Source: an uncultured Chitinophagaceae bacterium
Lineage (GTDB): Bacteria; Bacteroidota; Bacteroidia; Chitinophagales; Chitinophagaceae
Length of the DNA stretch: 64,000 nt
Reading direction: 5' to 3'
NCBI GenBank assembly: GCA_937919945.1
Contig: CALESY010000035.1
Coordinates: 22,887-86,886 of the forward strand
A program made the translations under genes and the position numbers. The notes beneath the pieces are model-generated. The model was not told where the DNA came from. It did not search any database and was given only the letters and a program-made list of their open reading frames with translations. Numbering within the stretch: the stretch's first letter is position 1; each line of letters opens with the position of its first letter. Of the stretch, positions 1-9,298 are shown piece by piece.

Positions 1-402
1 ACTGATGAAAGGCTGCCCGTTGGCATAGCCAATATCCATGTGGGTGATGTTGCCTTTATTAATGACTTTGATGGCCTGCTCTTCTTTCAGTGGAATGCCC
101 ATAGTGCGTGCCATACCGTTGCCACTACCTTTGGGTATGATGGCTAATGCGGTATCAGTACCAAGCAACCCGTTTACCACATCATTTACAGAGCCATCTC
201 CACCCACGGCTACTACTGCAAACGCCCCATTAGTAGCTGCTTGCTTTGCCAGTTCTATACCATGTTTGGCATATTCGGTATGCTGTATCTCGTAGGTGAA
301 TTGGTTGAAGTCGAGTGTGGTATCTATGGCGTGCTGTATGGCTTTCTGCCTGTCAACGCCCGATTTGGGGTTGATGATAAATACCAGGTGTTTCTTACTC
401 AT
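1..402 (-). CDS. diacylglycerol kinase family lipid kinase (3' part outside window)
   Basis: The first 134 residues of a DAGK-catalytic-domain protein of the YegS/BmrU type, which phosphorylates diacylglycerol or a related lipid with ATP at the membrane. Residues 67-74 read GGDGSVND, the nucleotide-binding GGDGT-type motif, and residues 91-99 read KGSGNGMAR, the second conserved glycine loop; the N-terminal FIINPKSG is also typical. The C-terminal half lies beyond position 1, so the gene is truncated only by the window. Its ATG overlaps the nadC stop by four bases (ATGA), implying translational coupling. The exact lipid substrate cannot be told from the sequence. Confidence 0.88.
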   Translation of the reverse strand, partial: MSKKHLVFIINPKSGVDRQKAIQHAIDTTLDFNQFTYEIQHTEYAKHGIELAKQAATNGAFAVVAVGGDGSVNDVVNGLLGTDTALAIIPKGSGNGMARTMGIPLKEEQAIKVINKGNITHMDIGYANGQPFIS

Positions 403-1238
403 GAAAGTTGTGCTTTAAGGCTGAGGTCCATACTGGTGGCGTGGTGTATAATAGCACCTACCGATATATAATCAACGCCTGTTGCCGCATAGGCTTCTAT
501 GTTTTCTATTGTTATACCCCCCGATGCTTCTGTTTCATATTTGCCATCAATCAGCTTTACCGCTTCTGCTAATTGTTCGGGATTGTAATTATCCAGCATT
601 ATGCGCTGAATGCCGCCAACAGCCAACACACGCTTTACATCTTCTATATTGCGGGTTTCTACTTCTATCTTCAAATCCAGCTTGTTGTCTTGCAGGTATG
701 CATTTGTTTTGGCGATTGCCTTTTCGATGCCACCACAAAAATCTATATGATTGTCTTTCAGCATCACCATATCGTACAAGCCCATACGATGGTTTTCGCC
801 ACCACCTATTTTCACCGCCAACTTTTCGAATGCACGAAACAACGGGGTTGTTTTGCGTGTATCAAGTATACGTGTTTTATAGCTTTTCAGCTTTTGTACG
901 TATTGGTGTGTAAGCGTTGCAATGCCACTCATACGCTGCATACAGTTGAGCGACAAACGTTCTGCCTGAAGTATAGTATGTACTTTGGCAGATACTTCAA
1001 ATGCCACTTCGCCATACTTCACCGCATCGCCGTCTTTTTTGTATATGGTAAAAGCTGCTTCGGGTTCGAGGAAGTGAAAAATATCCTGCGCCAGTTGTAC
1101 ACCAGCCAGTATGCCATCTTCTTTCACTTTCAACACCGCTTTGCCCATTGCATCGGGGGCAATAGATGAAAGGGTTGAATGGTCGCCAGTACCAATATCT
1201 TCCTGTAAAGCGGCTGCTATAAATTCGCGCGTAGTCAA
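399..1238 (-). CDS. nadC: nicotinate-nucleotide pyrophosphorylase (carboxylating)
   Basis: Quinolinate phosphoribosyltransferase, 279 residues, a normal family length. It converts quinolinate and PRPP to nicotinate mononucleotide, CO2 and PPi in de novo NAD synthesis in the cytoplasm. Visible motifs are QRMSGIAT (101-108), DTRKTTPLFR (126-135) and GGGENHRMGL (146-155), followed by the KDNH and EVE segments of the barrel active site. The only plausible start is a TTG at 1238 directly before TTREFI; no ATG or GTG fits the family N terminus. A TAnnTTTG box lies 20 bases upstream. nadA and nadB are not in the window. It leads into the lipid kinase through a 4-base overlap. Confidence 0.95.
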   Translation of the reverse strand: MTTREFIAAALQEDIGTGDHSTLSSIAPDAMGKAVLKVKEDGILAGVQLAQDIFHFLEPEAAFTIYKKDGDAVKYGEVAFEVSAKVHTILQAERLSLNCMQRMSGIATLTHQYVQKLKSYKTRILDTRKTTPLFRAFEKLAVKIGGGENHRMGLYDMVMLKDNHIDFCGGIEKAIAKTNAYLQDNKLDLKIEVETRNIEDVKRVLAVGGIQRIMLDNYNPEQLAEAVKLIDGKYETEASGGITIENIEAYAATGVDYISVGAIIHHATSMDLSLKAQLS

Positions 1239-1258
1239 ATGCCTTGTAATTTAGGCTG

Positions 1259-1266
1259 CAAAACTA
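1259..1266 (-). promoter_or_regulatory. TAnnTTTG -7 box upstream of nadC
   Basis: Reads TAGTTTTG on the minus strand, an exact match to the Bacteroidota -7 element, 20 bases before the TTG start of nadC. A matching -33 TTG element is not obvious. Confidence 0.5.
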
Positions 1267-1303
1267 CTAAATACCTGATAGACCCTGTAATGGTAACCAT
1301 TTA

Positions 1304-2524
1304 TTAATCTACCCACAGCAGGCTGCCATCGCCATAGCTGAGGAAACGATAGTTGTTATTCAATGCATGATTGTAGATGCTGCGCCAATTATTATTTGTT
1401 ATGGCTGCAACTAATAGCAGCAAGGTAGATTGTGGTTGATGAAAATTGGTAACCAAGCCTTTTATTATTTTGCATTGGTAACCGGGTGCTATCAATATCT
1501 GTGTACGGGTAATAAGGCGTTGCAGGTTGTGCTCGGCAAGATAGTTAGCAATAGCTTGCAATGCTTCTTCAGGTGTTATGGTTGTTTGCATTTCATACGG
1601 CTCCCATTGTGTGATGGCTATTTCAGCATCAATGGATTGGCCGGCTAACAGTTTTGCACCAATCCAGTAAAGGCTTTCGAGCGTGCGCATAGAAGTAGTG
1701 CCTACGGCTATGATGCTGCCTGTATGCTGTATGAGCGATTGTATTGTAGCTCCATCCACTTCTATCCATTCGGTGTGCATATCATGCTCCGCCATCGTTT
1801 CGCTCTTTACAGGTTTGAAAGTACCCGCGCCCACATGGAGCGTTACGAAAGAAGAATCAATGTGTTTTTGTTTGAAACTATTGAATACCGCATCTGTAAA
1901 ATGCAAGCCTGCCGTAGGTGCAGCGACACTTCCCTCTTCTTTAGCATATATGGTCTGGTAGCGCAGTTCGTCGCTATGTTCAGACTCACGGTGCAGATAA
2001 GGTGGTATGGGTACTTTACCTATATGGTGCAATACTTCTGCAAACGAGATATCTGCATCCCAAGTAAATTCTATGGTAAAGGCACTTTGTTGTTTTTCAA
2101 CAACAGTTGCCGATAATGTAAATGCAGGATGTTCATTCGCTACAGTCAACACCATACCATGCTTCCATTTGCTGGCACCGCCTACCATACATTGCCACCA
2201 AACTTTGTTTTTTTGCAGCAGGGCGGTCTGTATTTCCGCATATTGACTATGCGGCTCAAGGCAAAAGACTTCTATCAAACCACCTGTGTCTTTGACAAAG
2301 AGTAACCTTGCATTCACCACTTTTGTTTGGTTGAAGACAAGCAAGGAATTAGCAGGTATATAATCTGCAATGTGCCTGTAAATGTTTTCAGTTATCTGTC
2401 CGTTTTGATATATAAGCAGCTTGCTCGCATCGCGTTCCTCAAGCGGGTAGCGTGCAATGCATTCATCGGGCAGGAGGTAAGTGTAGTCTTCTATTTTTAA
2501 TGTAGCAGGGTGCTGTGCTTCCAT
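1304..2524 (-). CDS. queA: S-adenosylmethionine:tRNA ribosyltransferase-isomerase
   Basis: QueA transfers and rearranges the ribose of SAM onto preQ1 in tRNA to make epoxyqueuosine. At 406 residues it is somewhat longer than the roughly 350-residue proteobacterial enzyme. Family hallmarks include the N-terminal LPDECIARYPLEERDASKLL, the LLVFNQTKVVNARL segment, the VAAPTAGLHFT motif and the C-terminal TNFHQPQSTLLLLVAA. I chose the ATG at 2524 over the in-frame TTG at 2533 because the ATG is the ordinary codon and sits 17 bases after a promoter box. It is transcribed toward nadC with a 65-base gap. No other queuosine genes are nearby. Confidence 0.93.
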   Translation of the reverse strand: MEAQHPATLKIEDYTYLLPDECIARYPLEERDASKLLIYQNGQITENIYRHIADYIPANSLLVFNQTKVVNARLLFVKDTGGLIEVFCLEPHSQYAEIQTALLQKNKVWWQCMVGGASKWKHGMVLTVANEHPAFTLSATVVEKQQSAFTIEFTWDADISFAEVLHHIGKVPIPPYLHRESEHSDELRYQTIYAKEEGSVAAPTAGLHFTDAVFNSFKQKHIDSSFVTLHVGAGTFKPVKSETMAEHDMHTEWIEVDGATIQSLIQHTGSIIAVGTTSMRTLESLYWIGAKLLAGQSIDAEIAITQWEPYEMQTTITPEEALQAIANYLAEHNLQRLITRTQILIAPGYQCKIIKGLVTNFHQPQSTLLLLVAAITNNNWRSIYNHALNNNYRFLSYGDGSLLWVD

Positions 2525-2541
2525 GTACTGCAAATAAGCGG

Positions 2542-2549
2542 CAAAGCTA
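2542..2549 (-). promoter_or_regulatory. TAnnTTTG -7 box upstream of queA
   Basis: TAGCTTTG on the minus strand, 17 bases before the queA ATG. Exact match to the Bacteroidota -7 consensus. Confidence 0.5.
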
Positions 2550-2563
2550 CAAGCAACAGTGCT

Positions 2564-3415
2564 TTATTGCAAAAATTCTCTGATAGACTTCACGATTTGT
2601 TTAGCACCATCGCCGTATAACATGGTATGGTGGTTGCCATCAACTGCTTTATATATACCGTCCTGTAATATTTCAACTGTCTCTATTGCTTTACATTCAG
2701 GCAACAGCGGCTCGCCCATTGTGTATTCATCCAAACCGTTTATGAGTAAAGCTGGCTGCTTTACTTCACGCACATGGCAATCCCATTCTGTAGCACCAAC
2801 ATTCATGGCCACCTGTATTATATTTGCTAAAACAGGGCGTGGTGTTACACCGCCCTCATCAGTAGGCTTTACATCAGCACGATAATATCGCTCCATCGCC
2901 GGCTCCCAGAATGTATTATATGGAGCGGATTGAATCTCTTGCAAGTAGGCATCCCAAGACGGGTACATTTTATCGAGCCTGCCCAATGTAGGTTGCAACA
3001 TTTCCAACGAATTGGGGTTCATCTCTGCTGCAGCATCCAGTATCACTACTTTATTAAACCTTTCCGGGAAATTGGCAGCGAGGTAAAAACTCATCAGCCC
3101 GCCGAAAGAGTGCCCGGCAATATTTATCCTATCAATACCTAAGTGGTTCAGTAAGTTGATGATGTCTTCAGCATGGTCGGGGATACTGTAAGCAAATGCG
3201 GGATAACCACTCAGTCCGCGCCCGCGCTGGTCGGGGCTAATGATTGTAAAATCATCTGTCAATCCACTGGCTACTAATCCATCAAAAGCATGTGCGTTGG
3301 CAGTAAGGCCATGCAACATTAATAATGGTTCTTTACCTGTATTATAAGTAATATAATGCAGGTGCGTATTGTTACTATCTATCGTAGCACTTTCGTGTGC
3401 GGGAAAATCGTTCAT
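2564..3415 (-). CDS. alpha/beta-fold hydrolase
   Basis: 283 residues with a complete alpha/beta-hydrolase core. The oxyanion segment is MLHGLTAN (33-40), then DQRGRG (62-67), the nucleophile elbow GHSFGG (101-106, Ser103), an acidic residue in INGLDEYT and a late HH pair in DGNHHTML as the catalytic histidine candidate. No signal peptide is visible, so it is probably cytoplasmic. It sits 9 bases downstream of the 3-hydroxybutyrate dehydrogenase on the same strand and is likely co-transcribed, so a role in ester or acyl metabolism is possible. The substrate is not predictable; members include esterases, lipases and C-C hydrolases. Confidence 0.85.
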   Translation of the reverse strand: MNDFPAHESATIDSNNTHLHYITYNTGKEPLLMLHGLTANAHAFDGLVASGLTDDFTIISPDQRGRGLSGYPAFAYSIPDHAEDIINLLNHLGIDRINIAGHSFGGLMSFYLAANFPERFNKVVILDAAAEMNPNSLEMLQPTLGRLDKMYPSWDAYLQEIQSAPYNTFWEPAMERYYRADVKPTDEGGVTPRPVLANIIQVAMNVGATEWDCHVREVKQPALLINGLDEYTMGEPLLPECKAIETVEILQDGIYKAVDGNHHTMLYGDGAKQIVKSIREFLQ

Positions 3416-3424
3416 GCTATGTTT

Positions 3425-4195
3425 TTATTGTGCGCTCCAGCCACCTTCTATTGGCAAGGCTATACCTGTTATCTGTGCAGCACTGTCTGAAGACAAATAT
3501 ATGGCAGCCTGTGCTATCGCTTCTACAGGAATAAATTCTTTCAGGGCTTGTTTGTCCAGCATTATTTTTTCTATCACATCCTCTCGGCTCATATTATGTG
3601 CTTTCATCTGGTCGCCGATTTGTTTATCAATAATAGGTGTGTGTACATAGCCAGGGCAGATGGAATTGGCAGTAATACCAAACGGTGCTCCTTCCAGCGC
3701 GATGGTTTTTGTAAAGCCGATGATGCCATGCTTGGATGCTACATATGCACTCTTAAACTCTGATGCTATCAAACCATGTGCAGAGGCGATGTTGATAATG
3801 CGCCCCCATCCGCGCGCTTTCATGCCTTTCCAAACGGCTTGTGTAGTATGGAATGCAGCCGTCAGGTTGATGCCGATAATAGCATCCCATTTTTCAGCAG
3901 GGAAATCTTCAATAGGCGATACAAACTGTATGCCCGCATTGTTTATCAATATATCTACGCCACCAAACTTTGTCTCAGCATCTGCCACCATCTGTTTGAT
4001 AGCATCGGGTTGCAGCATATTGGCGGGCGAAAAAATATGCTGAATGCTGTAATCGTCCGCTACTTGTTTTGCTATTTCAGCACCGTTGGGTTCTAAGCCG
4101 TTGAAGACAATATTATTGCCCTGTGAGGCATAAGCTTTTGCAATAGCCAAACCTATACCGCTGGTGCTGCCTGTTATCAATACTGTTTTTGCCAT
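3425..4195 (-). CDS. 3-hydroxybutyrate dehydrogenase (SDR family)
   Basis: Short-chain dehydrogenase of 256 residues that would interconvert 3-hydroxybutyrate and acetoacetate with NAD(H). Visible features are TGSTSGIG near residues 8-15 (cofactor glycine motif), NNAG, the catalytic YVASK, and the C terminus IALPIEGGWSAQ, which resembles the ending of 3-hydroxybutyrate dehydrogenases more than generic SDRs. An in-frame extension to 4249 exists, but the SDR fold begins at MAKTVLITG, so the ATG at 4195 is the start. A promoter box ends only four bases before it, suggesting a leaderless or nearly leaderless message. The alpha/beta hydrolase follows 9 bases downstream. Confidence 0.88.
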   Translation of the reverse strand: MAKTVLITGSTSGIGLAIAKAYASQGNNIVFNGLEPNGAEIAKQVADDYSIQHIFSPANMLQPDAIKQMVADAETKFGGVDILINNAGIQFVSPIEDFPAEKWDAIIGINLTAAFHTTQAVWKGMKARGWGRIINIASAHGLIASEFKSAYVASKHGIIGFTKTIALEGAPFGITANSICPGYVHTPIIDKQIGDQMKAHNMSREDVIEKIMLDKQALKEFIPVEAIAQAAIYLSSDSAAQITGIALPIEGGWSAQ

Positions 4196-4199
4196 GCGC

Positions 4200-4207
4200 C
4201 AAAAGTA
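4200..4207 (-). promoter_or_regulatory. TAnnTTTG -7 box upstream of 3-hydroxybutyrate dehydrogenase
   Basis: TACTTTTG on the minus strand with only four bases between it and the ATG at 4195. Transcription would start at or very near the start codon. Confidence 0.55.
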
Positions 4208-4266
4208 GGTGAAAAACAACTGCCAGCATTTGCGTGTATGTTTTTTCACATAAGATTAATAAGTGT

Positions 4267-5658
4267 TTACCGCAACTGTGGTATGCTGATGCCCGTCATT
4301 TTGCGGTACAGGTCTATAGCATACAGATCTGTCATACCCGATATGAAATCTACCACCGACTGCACATCCGTATACAGGTTTTCTTTTTGCTGCGTGATGG
4401 GGAACTGCCTGGATATCAGTTGTATTACTTTACCTGATTTGGTATGTGATGGATGCAATACGGCTTGTATAAATTCTTTTAGTAATCCACCTATCAGGTT
4501 GTAGCCTGCTATTTCTATCTCTACTACCGACTTGTAATTATATATGTGATTGTACGAATAAGTATTTATCTCTTTTATCAGTGCTGTGTATTCATCCGGT
4601 AGACAAGATAGCAGGTCTTTTTGTAAGCTGCCGTTAAGCAAAGCATCTTCGTGCTGCATAAATAATGCAGACAACTTGCCCACCATCAACCCTATCCATT
4701 TGGCGCGTATAAACTGTACTTTCTGGTTGTCGTCCACAAGATTATCTACCTTGCGGCTTACATAGTCTATACCATCGTAGCCTGTTTCTTTTTCAAAGAA
4801 CGGGTAAAACAAATCTTTGATTTTTTGCAGCGACACAATGTGCATACGGTGCGCATCTTCCAAGTCTATTATGCGGTAGCAAATATCATCTGCCGCTTCG
4901 GTCAGGTACACAAACGGGTGACGTGCATATACATGATTGAAACCCTCAACTTTAGGTAGTGCAAATGTTTGAGCGATGTTTTCAAACAAAGCAATCTCAC
5001 TATCAAAGAAGCCTGATTTTTTTGTGGCTATTAGCCCCGTCGTTTTATTAAAGCCTTCTGAAGATGAGGAAGGATATTTTACAATACCAGCCAACGTGCT
5101 GTATGTAAGCCTGTACCCACCAGCTTCCAGTTCGTTAAAATTATTTGTGAGTGTTCGTAATGCGTTGGCATTGCCCTCAAAGTATTCAAAATCTCTGCGT
5201 TGATTATCACTCAGACTATCGTGTATTATTTTATGAGCATCACCTTCCAATTCCCTGAAAAACGTACGGATGGCATCCTCTCCAGAATGGCCGAATGGCG
5301 GGTTGCCTATATCGTGTGCCAGACAAGCAGCAGCTATCACGCTGGGTAGTTCGTATTTATAAAACTCTTTGAAGTCGTCTGTTTCGTTATTATACTTTTC
5401 GGCAATAGCATCGCCAACTGCCTTGCCCAGTGAACGTCCAACAGATGCAACCTCAAGACTGTGTGTGAGCCGGTTATGCACAAACACCGGACCTGGTAAT
5501 GGAAATACCTGCGTTTTATTCTGCAAGCGGCGGAAGGCAGATGAGAATATAATGCGGTCATAGTCGCGCAAAAAAGAAGTACGCACGCTGTCCGGGTTTA
5601 GTATTTTACCATCCCAATCATTTGTACGTCTTACACTATATAGGCTTTGCCAGTTCAT
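4267..5658 (-). CDS. dgt: deoxyguanosinetriphosphate triphosphohydrolase (dGTPase)
   Basis: HD-domain enzyme of 463 residues that cleaves dGTP, or dNTPs, to deoxynucleoside and tripolyphosphate. The metal site is visible as RLTHSLEV (H66), LAHDIGNPPFGH (HD at 115-116, H124) and a later aspartate in TEAADDICYRI. The N terminus DYDRIIFSSAFRRLQNKTQVF is characteristic of the family. The length fits the long Dgt-type subgroup. It begins 7 bases downstream of the MarR-type regulator on the same strand, so the two probably share a transcript. Confidence 0.93.
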   Translation of the reverse strand: MNWQSLYSVRRTNDWDGKILNPDSVRTSFLRDYDRIIFSSAFRRLQNKTQVFPLPGPVFVHNRLTHSLEVASVGRSLGKAVGDAIAEKYNNETDDFKEFYKYELPSVIAAACLAHDIGNPPFGHSGEDAIRTFFRELEGDAHKIIHDSLSDNQRRDFEYFEGNANALRTLTNNFNELEAGGYRLTYSTLAGIVKYPSSSSEGFNKTTGLIATKKSGFFDSEIALFENIAQTFALPKVEGFNHVYARHPFVYLTEAADDICYRIIDLEDAHRMHIVSLQKIKDLFYPFFEKETGYDGIDYVSRKVDNLVDDNQKVQFIRAKWIGLMVGKLSALFMQHEDALLNGSLQKDLLSCLPDEYTALIKEINTYSYNHIYNYKSVVEIEIAGYNLIGGLLKEFIQAVLHPSHTKSGKVIQLISRQFPITQQKENLYTDVQSVVDFISGMTDLYAIDLYRKMTGISIPQLR

Positions 5659-5665
5659 ACTTATA

Positions 5666-6313
5666 TTATGTAAGGGTTTGTAAAACTTCTTCTTTCTCGT
5701 TTGTGAATATATGATGATGAAACCTGTCCAGTTTTTTCAAAAAATACAGTAATTGGATTTTTTCATCCCTTTCAAGGTCGCCCGTAACAATATCTGATAC
5801 TTTACCCATCTTGTCGAAAATACTGTATAATAAATATTTTCCTTTATCATTCAGCCTAACAAGTTTGCTACGTTTATCCTGTTCATCATCAAACTGGTCA
5901 ATCAACCCATTTTGTAACAAGCGCTTTATTATTTCCATGCCTGTAGGCTTTTCGTGAATGTTTTTAGCAATTAACTCGGTTTTTTTTAAACAATTATAGG
6001 TAAGAAGTGTTGCTAAATATCCGAATTCATCAACCGTTTGTAAGGGTGTGTTTTCTAATGCTTTTTTAGAGTACACTCTCGCATATCGGTACATATTTAC
6101 AATTAGTATGGATATTTCAGTTTCTATTTTATTTCCATTTTCAACCTCCTCATACGGAGCATCTCCCATCCGTATGTCTTCAGAACGGTGCGACTTTGTT
6201 TTATTGAATAACCATACAGCAAAATCTTTAGCTGTCGGGGTTACTTTGCCATCAATATCCGCCTCATATTGCTCGGTGAATATTATCAGCTCTTTAAGAA
6301 AATCGTAAGGCAT
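5666..6313 (-). CDS. MarR-family winged-helix transcriptional regulator
   Basis: 215 residues, longer than a minimal MarR protein because of a roughly 70-residue N-terminal part. The wHTH core is in the middle: TVDEFGYLATLLTYNCLKKTELIAKN (helix-turn-helix), then EIIKRLLQNGLIDQFDDEQDKRSKLVRLNDKGK, where the DKRSKLV stretch is the DNA-contacting wing. I take MPYDFL at 6313 as start; the in-frame codon at 6340 is followed by a non-conserved nine-residue extension. It is divergent from the TonB-dependent receptor at 6504 and upstream of dgt, so either could be a target. The ligand is unknown. Confidence 0.82.
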   Translation of the reverse strand: MPYDFLKELIIFTEQYEADIDGKVTPTAKDFAVWLFNKTKSHRSEDIRMGDAPYEEVENGNKIETEISILIVNMYRYARVYSKKALENTPLQTVDEFGYLATLLTYNCLKKTELIAKNIHEKPTGMEIIKRLLQNGLIDQFDDEQDKRSKLVRLNDKGKYLLYSIFDKMGKVSDIVTGDLERDEKIQLLYFLKKLDRFHHHIFTNEKEEVLQTLT

Positions 6314-6503
6314 AAACGATAATTTAATCCTATATAACAACGAAAATATAAAATTTAGTACAAAAACATTCTAAAATATTTGGTAAATAGTATGAAAATA
6401 TCTTTTTTTGCTTTTAAATAGTTTGAAAACATCCTATTAAGCTATGAAAAGTATTATTTACTTATTTATACAATTAATCATGCAAATCGTAAAAACAACA
6501 TTT

Positions 6504-8939
6504 ATGACTTTAAGACGATTACTATGTTTTTTAACATTGATGACGATTACCATCAGTGCGTATGCACAACCTACAGGTATAATTAACGGTACTGTAAAAG
6601 ATAAAAAGACACAAGAGCCTATACCGAGTGTAACTATAACCCTTGAGGGTACGAGCTTGGGAACGGTAACGGATGTGGATGGCAACTTCAGACTGGATAA
6701 TATCCCACCAAAATCGTACAACCTGAAAATACAGGCTCTGGACTATAAGCCGCAAGTGTTGTATAACATAGTTGTTACATCGGGCAATGCGCAAGTGCTG
6801 GGTATAGAGATGGAAGCCAATAATATAAACCTCAATGAAGTAGTTGTACGCACCAATCCATTCCAGAAAAGTGCGGAAACACCTTTATCTATCCAATCAT
6901 TATCTGCACAGGAAATTAAAAGTAACCCGGGTGGTAACTTCGACGTATCGCGTGTTGTGCAGGCTTTCCCAGGTGTGGGCGGAACATCGGGTTCTGTAGG
7001 TGGTTATAGAAATGACCTCATCATACGTGGTGGCGCGCCAAACGAAAACGTCTATTATCTGGATGGTATAGAAGTGCCTGTCATCAACCACTTTGCTACA
7101 CAAGGTAGCGCAGGCGGGCCTACAGGTATTGTCAATATTTCTTTTATTGAAGATGTAACGCTGTACACCAGTGCATTCCCGTCTAAGTTTGACAATCCGC
7201 TATCTGGTGTATTGCAAATGAAACAACGCAAAGCCAACCCCGAAAAAATACAAGGCAACGTACGCCTGAGTGCAACAGAAGTTGCAGTGACTGCAGATGG
7301 GCCTATCAATAATAAGGTGTCGTTCCTTGCATCAGCTAGGCGTTCTTACTTGCAATTATTGTTTCAAGCATTGCAGGTACCTATACAGCCGTCTTATTGG
7401 GATTTTCAATACAAGCTCGATTATAAAATCAATAAGAACCTTTCATTTTATACCATAGGTATTGGAGCGATAGATGATTTCGGTTTTCTGACGCCAAAAG
7501 AACAAACCCCTGAAAATATTTATATCATTAAGAGCAACCCTACCATCAAACAATGGAACTACACTAATGGCTACGGGCTGAAAGGCCTGATGAAAAAAGG
7601 CTACTGGAACCTGACATTCAGCCGTAATATGCTGAACAACCAACTTGACAGATTTGAAGACAACCAAAACCCCGTAGAGAGTCAACGCATACTACGCATA
7701 CGCAGTACAGAAGCGGAAAACAAAATGCGCTTTGAATACAATAAATTCTACAACAACTGGAGCTATAGCTGGGGTATAGTGGCACAATACGGACAGTTTG
7801 AAAACGAGGTATATAGCAGGGTACGTGCAGAAGTAAGAGATGCGAATGGTGTGATACTGCAACCCTCATTTATTATTAATGCCAACACATCACTTAACCT
7901 ATGGCGATATGGTGCGTTTGCACAAGTGGCACGCAGCCTTTTCAAAGACAGGCTTAATCTATCGTTTGGACTACGTACTGATGGTAATAGCTTTACAACA
8001 GATGGAAATAATCTTGGCAATACATTATCGCCCAGATTGGCAGCATCTTTGTTGTTGTTAGAGAACCTGAAGTTCAACGCTTCGCTTGGCAGGTATTATA
8101 AGATACCTACTTATACGGTACTTGGCTTTAAGCAGGCGGGTGTATCTGTAAATAAAAACAGCCGCTATATACAGAGCGACCATGCTGTAGCGGGTTTCGA
8201 ATTTATACCTAAAGCAGGTATGCGTTTTACATTGGAAGGTTTTTATAAGATGTATGACTTCTATCCTATATCTGCTATAGATGGTATTTCTTTAGCTAAT
8301 AAAGGTGGTGACTTTAGCGTATTGGGTAATGAACCTGTAACATCTACAGGGTTGGGGCGCAGCTATGGTTTGGAGTTTCAGTTTCAGCAGAAGTTTACGA
8401 AAAACTTTTTTGCTATACTCTCTTACACCTACTACAAAAGTGAGTTTACGAATGCTAATGGTAAATACACACCTGCCTCTTGGGACAATACACACTTACT
8501 ATCATTTATCGGGGGTTACAAATTCAGACGCAATTACGAATTGGGTGTAAAATTCCGTTATCAGGGTGGTGCGCCGTATACTCCATTTGATATGGCAGCA
8601 TCTCAACGTAATTATCTGTCGACAGGTGTAGGCATCAATGATTTCAGCCAATTCAATCAGTTACGCTTAGGTTCTTTCCATTCGATGGATGTGCGGATAG
8701 ATAAAAAATGGAATTACAAAAAGTGGAGCCTTGATTTATTTCTGGACGTAAGCAATGTATATGGCAGTGTGCAGCCGGAATATCCACGCTATACATTCCA
8801 ACGCACAGCAGACAATACCGCTTTCCAAACAACAGACGGACAACCAGTAAGGGGTGATGGCAGCAACGCCGTACCATTAATACTCAGAGAAAACGATGCT
8901 GTGATAATCCCTACAATAGGATTTATAGTAGAGTTTTAA
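6504..8939 (+). CDS. TonB-dependent outer-membrane receptor with carboxypeptidase-like domain
   Basis: 811 residues. The signal peptide MTLRRLLCFLTLMTITISAYAQ is followed by a CarboxypepD_reg-like beta-sandwich (about 25-105: GTVKDKKTQEPIPSVTITLEGT), a plug domain (about 115-240: FPGVGGTSGSVGGYRNDLIIRGGAPNENVYYLDGIEVP) and a 22-strand-type barrel ending in an aromatic-rich C terminus, PTIGFIVEF. It imports an unidentified large or scarce substrate with TonB energy. No SusD partner follows, so it is not a classic polysaccharide-utilisation pair. An in-frame extension to 6444 is rejected because the signal peptide starts at the ATG at 6504. It is divergent from the MarR gene and ends in a strong hairpin. 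Confidence 0.92.
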   Translation: MTLRRLLCFLTLMTITISAYAQPTGIINGTVKDKKTQEPIPSVTITLEGTSLGTVTDVDGNFRLDNIPPKSYNLKIQALDYKPQVLYNIVVTSGNAQVLGIEMEANNINLNEVVVRTNPFQKSAETPLSIQSLSAQEIKSNPGGNFDVSRVVQAFPGVGGTSGSVGGYRNDLIIRGGAPNENVYYLDGIEVPVINHFATQGSAGGPTGIVNISFIEDVTLYTSAFPSKFDNPLSGVLQMKQRKANPEKIQGNVRLSATEVAVTADGPINNKVSFLASARRSYLQLLFQALQVPIQPSYWDFQYKLDYKINKNLSFYTIGIGAIDDFGFLTPKEQTPENIYIIKSNPTIKQWNYTNGYGLKGLMKKGYWNLTFSRNMLNNQLDRFEDNQNPVESQRILRIRSTEAENKMRFEYNKFYNNWSYSWGIVAQYGQFENEVYSRVRAEVRDANGVILQPSFIINANTSLNLWRYGAFAQVARSLFKDRLNLSFGLRTDGNSFTTDGNNLGNTLSPRLAASLLLLENLKFNASLGRYYKIPTYTVLGFKQAGVSVNKNSRYIQSDHAVAGFEFIPKAGMRFTLEGFYKMYDFYPISAIDGISLANKGGDFSVLGNEPVTSTGLGRSYGLEFQFQQKFTKNFFAILSYTYYKSEFTNANGKYTPASWDNTHLLSFIGGYKFRRNYELGVKFRYQGGAPYTPFDMAASQRNYLSTGVGINDFSQFNQLRLGSFHSMDVRIDKKWNYKKWSLDLFLDVSNVYGSVQPEYPRYTFQRTADNTAFQTTDGQPVRGDGSNAVPLILRENDAVIIPTIGFIVEF

Positions 8940-8940
8940 T

Positions 8941-8976
8941 AAAGAAAGAGAGCCGCTAATACGGCTCTCTTTCTTT
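8941..8976 (+). terminator. bidirectional hairpin terminator
   Basis: Perfect 15-bp stem (AAAGAAAGAGAGCCG) with a 6-base loop, A-rich on the left and T-rich on the right, so it can stop transcription from the TonB receptor and from the convergent small gene. It starts right after the receptor stop and touches the stop codon of the 99-residue gene. Confidence 0.85.
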
Positions 8977-9275
8977 TAATACCTTTCTGAGTTGGTCTTG
9001 TATCGTTTTAGACGACGTTCAGCTCTGCCCAGCTTATCGTGCAGTACGTTTTTTTCATGAGGGTCTAAGTGTTTGTCTACCTCGTATTTTTCCATAGTCT
9101 GCTTAATGACTTCCTGCTCACGCATCAGTTTTTCATACTCCAACTCTGTTATCTTCTTTTTCTTGTAAGCAGCTTTGATTGTCTTTTCCTGTTCGCGCTG
9201 TGTAGCCTTGAAGTTTTGCGCGTAGGATGCAATGCCAAGGAATATTAATACAAGCAGAAGAATAGTCTTTTTCAT
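8976..9275 (-). CDS. small exported coiled-coil-like protein
   Basis: 99 residues. MKKTILLLVLIFLGIASYAQ is a clear Sec signal peptide ending at an AQ cleavage site. The mature 79 residues are almost entirely charged and helical (Lys, Glu, Arg), compatible with a single long helix or coiled coil in the periplasm. I do not recognise a named family. The gene lies 23 bases downstream of the membrane/TPR protein on the same strand, so co-transcription is likely, although a TAnnTTTG-like box (TACGTTTG, 9278-9285) also occurs two bases before the ATG. Confidence 0.75.
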   Translation of the reverse strand: MKKTILLLVLIFLGIASYAQNFKATQREQEKTIKAAYKKKKITELEYEKLMREQEVIKQTMEKYEVDKHLDPHEKNVLHDKLGRAERRLKRYKTNSERY

Positions 9276-9298
9276 ACCAAACGTATTTGTTGCTAAAA

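Noticed and set aside
6314..6503. MarR operator palindrome between the MarR and TonB receptor genes
   Set aside because: The region is very AT-rich with several weak symmetries but no convincing inverted repeat that I could define.
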